Of a stretch of DNA of 64,000 nt, positions 58,785 to 64,000 are shown piece by piece. This DNA comes from Planococcus citri (taxonomy: Eukaryota; Arthropoda; Insecta; Hemiptera; Pseudococcidae), in assembly GCF_950023065.1 (NCBI RefSeq), contig NC_088679.1:15004001-15068000 (forward strand), written 5' to 3'. How positions within the stretch are numbered: the first letter of the stretch is position 1; each line of letters opens with the position of its first letter. A program made the translations under genes and the position numbers. Under the pieces are notes generated by a model that had not been told where the DNA came from, made no database searches, and was given only the letters and a program-made list of their open reading frames with translations.

Positions 58785-61084
58785 TTTTACGTTTTGAAAA
58801 TGTGGTGTTTGCATTACACGCGTTCAAAGTTCTGTAGATGGCAGTATTCATGGCAAGACTGTGTAAACTCACGACGGGTGTACATTCTTAATATAGAAGG
58901 ATAGTAACTATAATGGCAACGATTGGTAATAATGATAAAATGTTCAAAGGTTTGTCAGAACAGATACTGGAATGGGAACCTCCCCCCCCCCCAAAAAAAG
59001 AAAAAGAAAAAAGGTGGTTGGATGAAAAACGAAAATACGTAAAATAAAAGGAACTACGAGTAAGTTGAAATTCACCAGGGCATCCCACGGAAAATTGGGA
59101 CACTCGTTAGAGAACATCCAGTAAGTATGTAATCTTTTTTTTTTTCAAATGCTCTTTCGAAATTTTCAAATTTATTGAAAAATATTTGTCAACTTTACAG
59201 TTCAAACATGCAAATTGCACCTCATATCATCGTTTCGCATCATACTCCCTTCCAAAATCAACCTATCAAATCACATAAACCTACCACCGAACCGAACCAC
59301 TATACCCATCTGTTATTATACTCGTACTTCGATAAAGTGAAAAAAAATCTAATTAATCCGTTCGTCGTCGTGAAATAAATACAGAAAAAAAAAGACGCCC
59401 GAAATTAATCATATTTATAAATTCTGAAAAATAACCAGGACTCGATTTGAATTCGAAATTAATTTAAAAGTCGGTCGTTCGTTTTAAAATTTCGTCCGTC
59501 GAAAATGCTCATTCAAGCAAAAAGAAAAAGTAAATTCCAACTTTCTTGGATTCAGTTTAGTTTAAAAAGTTACTAAATTAAATTCTATAAAGCATAAGAG
59601 GATTTCTTCTACCAGTACCAGTACCAGTACCAGGCCAAACACACAGCCAAAAAGACCGAGTATTCTCCCCCTTTTCGGGCTTTTTTCGCGTCAACGAAAC
59701 ACACGCACACACAAACCAAAGCCCAGAGCTGGGGGGAGGGGGATTGGTGACATTACGCCCCCACTTCGCGTTCGACCTCGTCGTCGTACACGAGGCAAGA
59801 AAAAAATCGCAATCCTTCTCTTTTGACATGCTAATTAATTAAAAACGAAATTAGAACAACATATATAAAAGTAAAGATAGATCATTTACGAAGTTAACGA
59901 CCAAAAACAGGGTTTACATCGAGTAATGGGCTTAAATAGAACGTTTACACGCCGCCGTACCGTTTTAGTATAGCGTAGTATCTCGACGTTGAACAAAACG
60001 AAAAAGGATCAGACATTAACGGTCAGGCATCAGCTTTTAAAATCCTCTACCGTGAGAGCGTGGTGGTTATTTTGGTATTTGCGAAATTCTACGCCACGTT
60101 GCGATGTTTTTAGGTGCGCCGTGATAAGGGTATAAGGGTCAGAGGGGCAACGTACGGTGCGAAGCAGGGGGTATAGGACATACGGCCCTTATACACTATA
60201 CTATACACTATACAAGCAGGAATCTAGAATAGAAAGAAAAAGGCAGATGCGGAGGAGGAAGGGAAACTTGAAAGCTCTAGGGATGGTCTTAGCTTTTGTC
60301 CGTTTACTACTTCTCATATAAGTTAAATGATTGTTAGTACGGGTTCTTACGTTGAACGCATTGCCTCACTACCCCCCTCCCCTCGCCCCCTCGTTCCCCT
60401 GCCAGCCTATATTTCCCAGCTTGTATTTAATGTTTTATTTATGGATGCCTTACGCTTTAGGATTTAAGCCTCCATTGCGCATTTTACCGGCGTGTTTGCT
60501 GATGCTCTTGCTGCCATGCTGCAGCGAGAGAGAGACAAGAGAGAACCAAGCCGGTACAGAAAATTACTTTTTATACACGTTGGTCAACATTTTTTCCCTC
60601 CTTCGGAGGCCGAAGATGGTTTTTTATTTAAAGCTGCACTTTACTTTAGCCTATACAGTATACACGTTCGTATGGGGAATCAAAGGTCGCCCAGAATTGT
60701 TGTACCCTGTTGTCATTATTATCAGTCTTCTTAATGCCAAAATGATGCTGAATGTCGTTATAGAACAGCCAACAGGAAAAAACATGATAAGTTTCTTTTT
60801 CCTAAATTTGATAAGTAATTATTTTTTAAACCACCCCCTTAATGTTCAGGTAATTAGAGCAGCTCAAAAGCGATATTTTGGCTTATCCTCGATGCAATAT
60901 TTCCAGACTGAAACCGGGAGTTTGTTGGTTCTTTTTAATGGCAATTTTTTTGATCATGTACCATGTACTCGTAAATATGCCTATTAAATACACTGAACGT
61001 GTTTATTTGGAAATCATCCGAGTTGGGTCATTCCATGAAAAATCAGCCAAAATTTTCACGACAAGTCGTAGATTTTTTCCTTTT
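58785..61084. other. no gene recognised; microsatellite and GC-richer stretch
   Basis: Contains a short (TACCAG)n microsatellite at about 59612-59635, C/A runs at 58981-58992, and a GC-richer block at about 59600-60550 that may be regulatory or UTR. A 218-codon open frame (60331-60987) starts at a non-ATG codon, has biased hydrophobic composition and no recognisable motif, so I do not call it a gene. Confidence 0.4.
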
Positions 61085-63575
61085 TTTTTGAATGTTGGTA
61101 GAATTTGTCAAATGATGAGAAATGGCACAAACTGAAGGTCCCTAAAATTCATTTTCCGGACAGGAGGCGTATTTAAAAATTTTCAAAATGGCTGCAAAAT
61201 GAAAATTTTAAATCCGTGTAACAATAAATTGTTCTGATCAACTTTGTGGTTCAAATTTTTTTCAAATTTAAATCAGAATTTCAAGAGTTATTTTTTCCAC
61301 GGCGTCAAAATCAGTGCTCCCACTTTTGATGATGAAAAAAACCACTTTAAACGCTTGCAATTAACATAACAATGAAAAAGCAAGAATTGAAAATTCTCAA
61401 AAATTCTGAAAAATATCTAATTTTACGTAGAACAACATTTCAAGAAACTGTGATGATGTTTCTTGATATTTTCGAGAAAATAATTTTCGAAGATTGTGAG
61501 TAAAATAAATAAAAAATTTCTAAAAAAATGTTGAAAAAATTTATTATTTTAGAATAATGACGCTTGAAAAAATATGAAAATTTAATTTTTTATGATGGCA
61601 CAATGAAATATGTGTAATTTAATATGTTCTCTATGTAAGATTGTGGGCAAGAAATAAATTTTATTCGATCTTTTCTACGTAAAAAAATAACAAAATATTT
61701 CGACTTTTAAAAAAAAATATTTTTTCGAAATTTTTGGCAACAGTTTTATATTTACTTGTAACCTTTGAAAATCGTTCTTTCAAAAGTATCGACAAAAATC
61801 GTCGCACAGTGGTACGAATACATTTTTTAGGGTACCTACCTTCTACCTATCAGAAATCGAAAAAATGAAGTCGTCAATCGATTTTCGTATTCCAATACAT
61901 CGTTTGAAAGGTAATTGTGCACGAAATTGTTTTTAATTTTTCACTCATCGGAGAATTTTCCGAAAATGATAAAAAAGGAAGTAATTTTTTTTACATTACC
62001 TACCCAACATAATTTAGCAGCTTTGATCTTTTCCATACCAAACAATGCCAAACTGAGTAGATTTGCAATAAATCCCTTATACGTAGTACGAGGTTTCATA
62101 GTATGGTACATGCATGAATACTTCTTCTCGAATCGTCCTGAAACGTCTCGATTCTCCCCCAAATTGGACTTAGAAAATGAATCACAGATTTTCAATGAAA
62201 TTACGAAAAACGATATTTTTTACCTATTTGATGATGAGAATTGCTCAACATAGCTCTGAACTGTAAAATATGAATATTCTTCGGTAATTTTATTAATTTG
62301 GCAAATGAATTCTGGAGTCCAAAAAAAGTACATATCGATAACCTATTCGACTTTTTCAAAAATTTGCCCCTTTACACCCCCTTTCCTGGGGCCCCATTTG
62401 GAGTTCGAACCAAAATAACGTCAACAATGAATTCTGGAGCCCAAAAAACGTACATATCGGTACCCTACTTGACTTTTTCCAACAATTTGTCCCTTTGCAC
62501 CCCCCCCCCCCCCGCTTCCTGAGGCCTCATTTGGGGTTCGAAACAAAATAACGTCAAAAATGAATTCAGGATCCCAAAAAACGTACGTATCGGTACGTTA
62601 CTCAACTTTTTCCGAAAATTTGTCCCTTTTACCCCCCCCCCCCTCTCCCTCCCTCCTGGGTCCGATTCGGGGTTCGAACCGAAATAACGTCAAAAATGAA
62701 TTCAAGGGCCCAAAAAAACTAAATATTGATACCCCACTCGACTTTTTCAAAAATTTACCTCTTCGCACCTCCCTCCCCAATCCCTTTTTCTGGGCCCCTT
62801 CGGGTTTAGGACTAAAATAACGTCAAAAATGAATTCTGGAGCCCAAAAAACGTACATATCGATACCCCACTCGATCTTTTAAAAAATTTACCCCTTTGCA
62901 CTCCCCTTCCTGGGCCCCATTTGAGGTTCGAACCAAGTAACGTCAAAAATACAAATTTACAAAAATATTGACGACAAAATTTGCATTCATTTCTGAAATA
63001 TGATTTTTATACCCTAAAAAACGAATCCGTCCCACAGTTCTTTGATAATTATGCTGTTCTTCATAAAAAGGTCTATTTTCATGAATTTTTTCAAAATTTT
63101 CAATTCATGCTTTTATGCTTTTATTTTAATTGCGTTTTACATTATCAGAAGTAATTTTTAACAATTGTAAGTAAAATAAATACAAAATTTCTGAAAAAAT
63201 TTTGAAATTTTTTTTTCGGTGGTGTTGAAATATTGAATCTTTTTACTTGATAGAACAGACGAGTACAATTATTTTAGCCCAATGTGAATAGGTAACAAAA
63301 CAAATAAATCAGCTTTCTGAATTTAATTAATTTAGAATAATGGAACTAGAAAATGTTATAGCAAGCAAATAACCCTTGGAATGTAGAATAAAATGAGACA
63401 AAATTCATTCAACTACGAAGTTGATCAAAATCACCGTCACAGGAATTAAGAATTTTCATTTTGGCAGCCATTTTGAAAATTTCCAATCAATGCTCCTCCA
63501 ACTCGCTAAAAAATCTATGAGAACCTCCGGTTTGTGCCATTTCTCATCGTTTAATGACCTTCTCGTCAACCAACA
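61085..63575. mobile_element. about 2.5 kb inverted-repeat element with internal tandem array
   Basis: The left arm (about 61085-61260) and right arm (about 63405-63575) are imperfect reverse complements. ATGATGAGAAATGGCACAAA pairs with TTTGTGCCATTTCTCATCGT, AATTTTCAAAATGGCTGCAA pairs with GGCAGCCATTTTGAAAATTT, and TTCTGATCAACTTTGTGGTT pairs with AACTACGAAGTTGATCAAAA. Inside is a five-unit tandem array. There is no transposase; the exact ends and superfamily are uncertain. Confidence 0.65.
62304..62952. repeat. five-unit tandem array, period about 122-136 bp
   Basis: Units start AATGAATTC at 62304, 62426, 62559, 62695 and 62828. Each continues CCCAAAAAACGTACATATCG, ACTTTTTC(A/C)AAAAATTTG(C/T)CCC, a C-rich run, GGGCCCCATTTGGGGTTCGA, then ACCAAAATAACGTCAA. 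Overlapping open frames here are repeat artefacts. Confidence 0.85.
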
Positions 63576-64000
63576 CGCAAAATATGAATAAAATCGGTCT
63601 TCTATGGGCGAAAAGCTCTGCCTTGCTTTTGTGAAAATATAAAATAGACATTTCTGCTTAGGTGATTTGTGAATATTCTTTCATTATAGTTAATATAGAT
63701 ATGTTTGGTAAATAAAAGAATGCACTGGGGTGTGTTTTGTAGTTTTGGGTGAATATTTGAAAATTTGGAAAATATCCGGACTAGTACAGCGAAGGCGAAT
63801 GCAGATTCATCACCGTCAATCTCAACTTAATTTTCAAGTATAATCAGCTAATAGTAATCTGATGAACCTTCTCGAGTAATTTAATGTAAGTACTTTTTCG
63901 ATTTTTAATTTTTGGGTAATCTGATGTACCTTCTCGATTTTTAATGTCAGTTCGAAAACTGATATTATTTTTAATTATGGCCATAGGTACATATTATGTG
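63576..64000. other. window end, no gene recognised
   Basis: A short direct repeat TAATCTGATG(A/T)ACCTTCTCGA occurs at about 63855 and 63918. Otherwise nothing identifiable. Confidence 0.4.

Noticed and set aside
60331..60987. 218-codon open frame as a possible membrane protein gene
   Set aside because: Starts at a non-ATG codon, has no recognisable motif or splice context, and its hydrophobic character follows from T-rich sequence.
62298..62820. Proline- and serine-rich open frames
   Set aside because: Produced by the five-unit tandem repeat; several overlapping frames on both strands are equally open.

Overview
This 64 kb window is AT-rich eukaryotic DNA that looks like insect genome: spliced genes with GT-AG introns, TATAAAAG promoters, AATAAA poly(A) signals, and very many transposon relics. 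Frequent TACCTACC/GGTAGGTA motifs and a sap-feeder-like expansion of sucrase/maltase genes would fit Hemiptera such as a scale insect or aphid relative. The species cannot be fixed from sequence alone.

The left three quarters (1-46.5 kb) is a head-to-tail array of five plus-strand paralogues of a secreted GH13 alpha-glucosidase (maltase/sucrase type). Every copy has the same nine-exon design, with coding exon lengths of 337, 161, 138, 242, 196, 223, 196, 141 and 79 nt. Copy 1 (1-7069) runs off the left edge at codon 35. Copy 2 (10000-13908) is intact, 570 aa. Copy 3 (27415-33587) has lost the GT donor of intron 8, and that intron also carries a 1.7 kb hAT-type insertion. Copy 4 (35574-39982) has a TAG stop in exon 7. 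Copy 5 (41953-46446) is open but has a short frameshifted C-terminal extension. Copies 2-5 are each preceded by an inverted-repeat promoter region, whose right arm holds the TATA box 93-100 bp before the ATG. Downstream flanks are duplicated with the genes.

The introns and spacers have collected mobile DNA. These include a 5'-truncated non-LTR retrotransposon in intron 2 of copy 1, and a 5.0 kb TTAA-flanked giant palindrome (14506-19533) with two further elements nested in it. A minus-strand non-LTR relic (21.7-24.85 kb) is split by palindromic insertions. There are also a pogo-like MITE in intron 8 of copy 5 and several anonymous foldbacks.

The right quarter (46.5-64 kb) has no host gene that I can recognise. 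It holds a Ty1/copia pol remnant with a 3' LTR, a BEL/Pao pol relic, the 5' end of an RTE-like element, a 33-bp minisatellite, foldback elements and a 2.5 kb inverted-repeat element with an internal five-unit tandem repeat. The most unusual material is the palindromic promoters, the TTAA palindrome with its readable insertion history, and the evidence of exchange among the gene copies.
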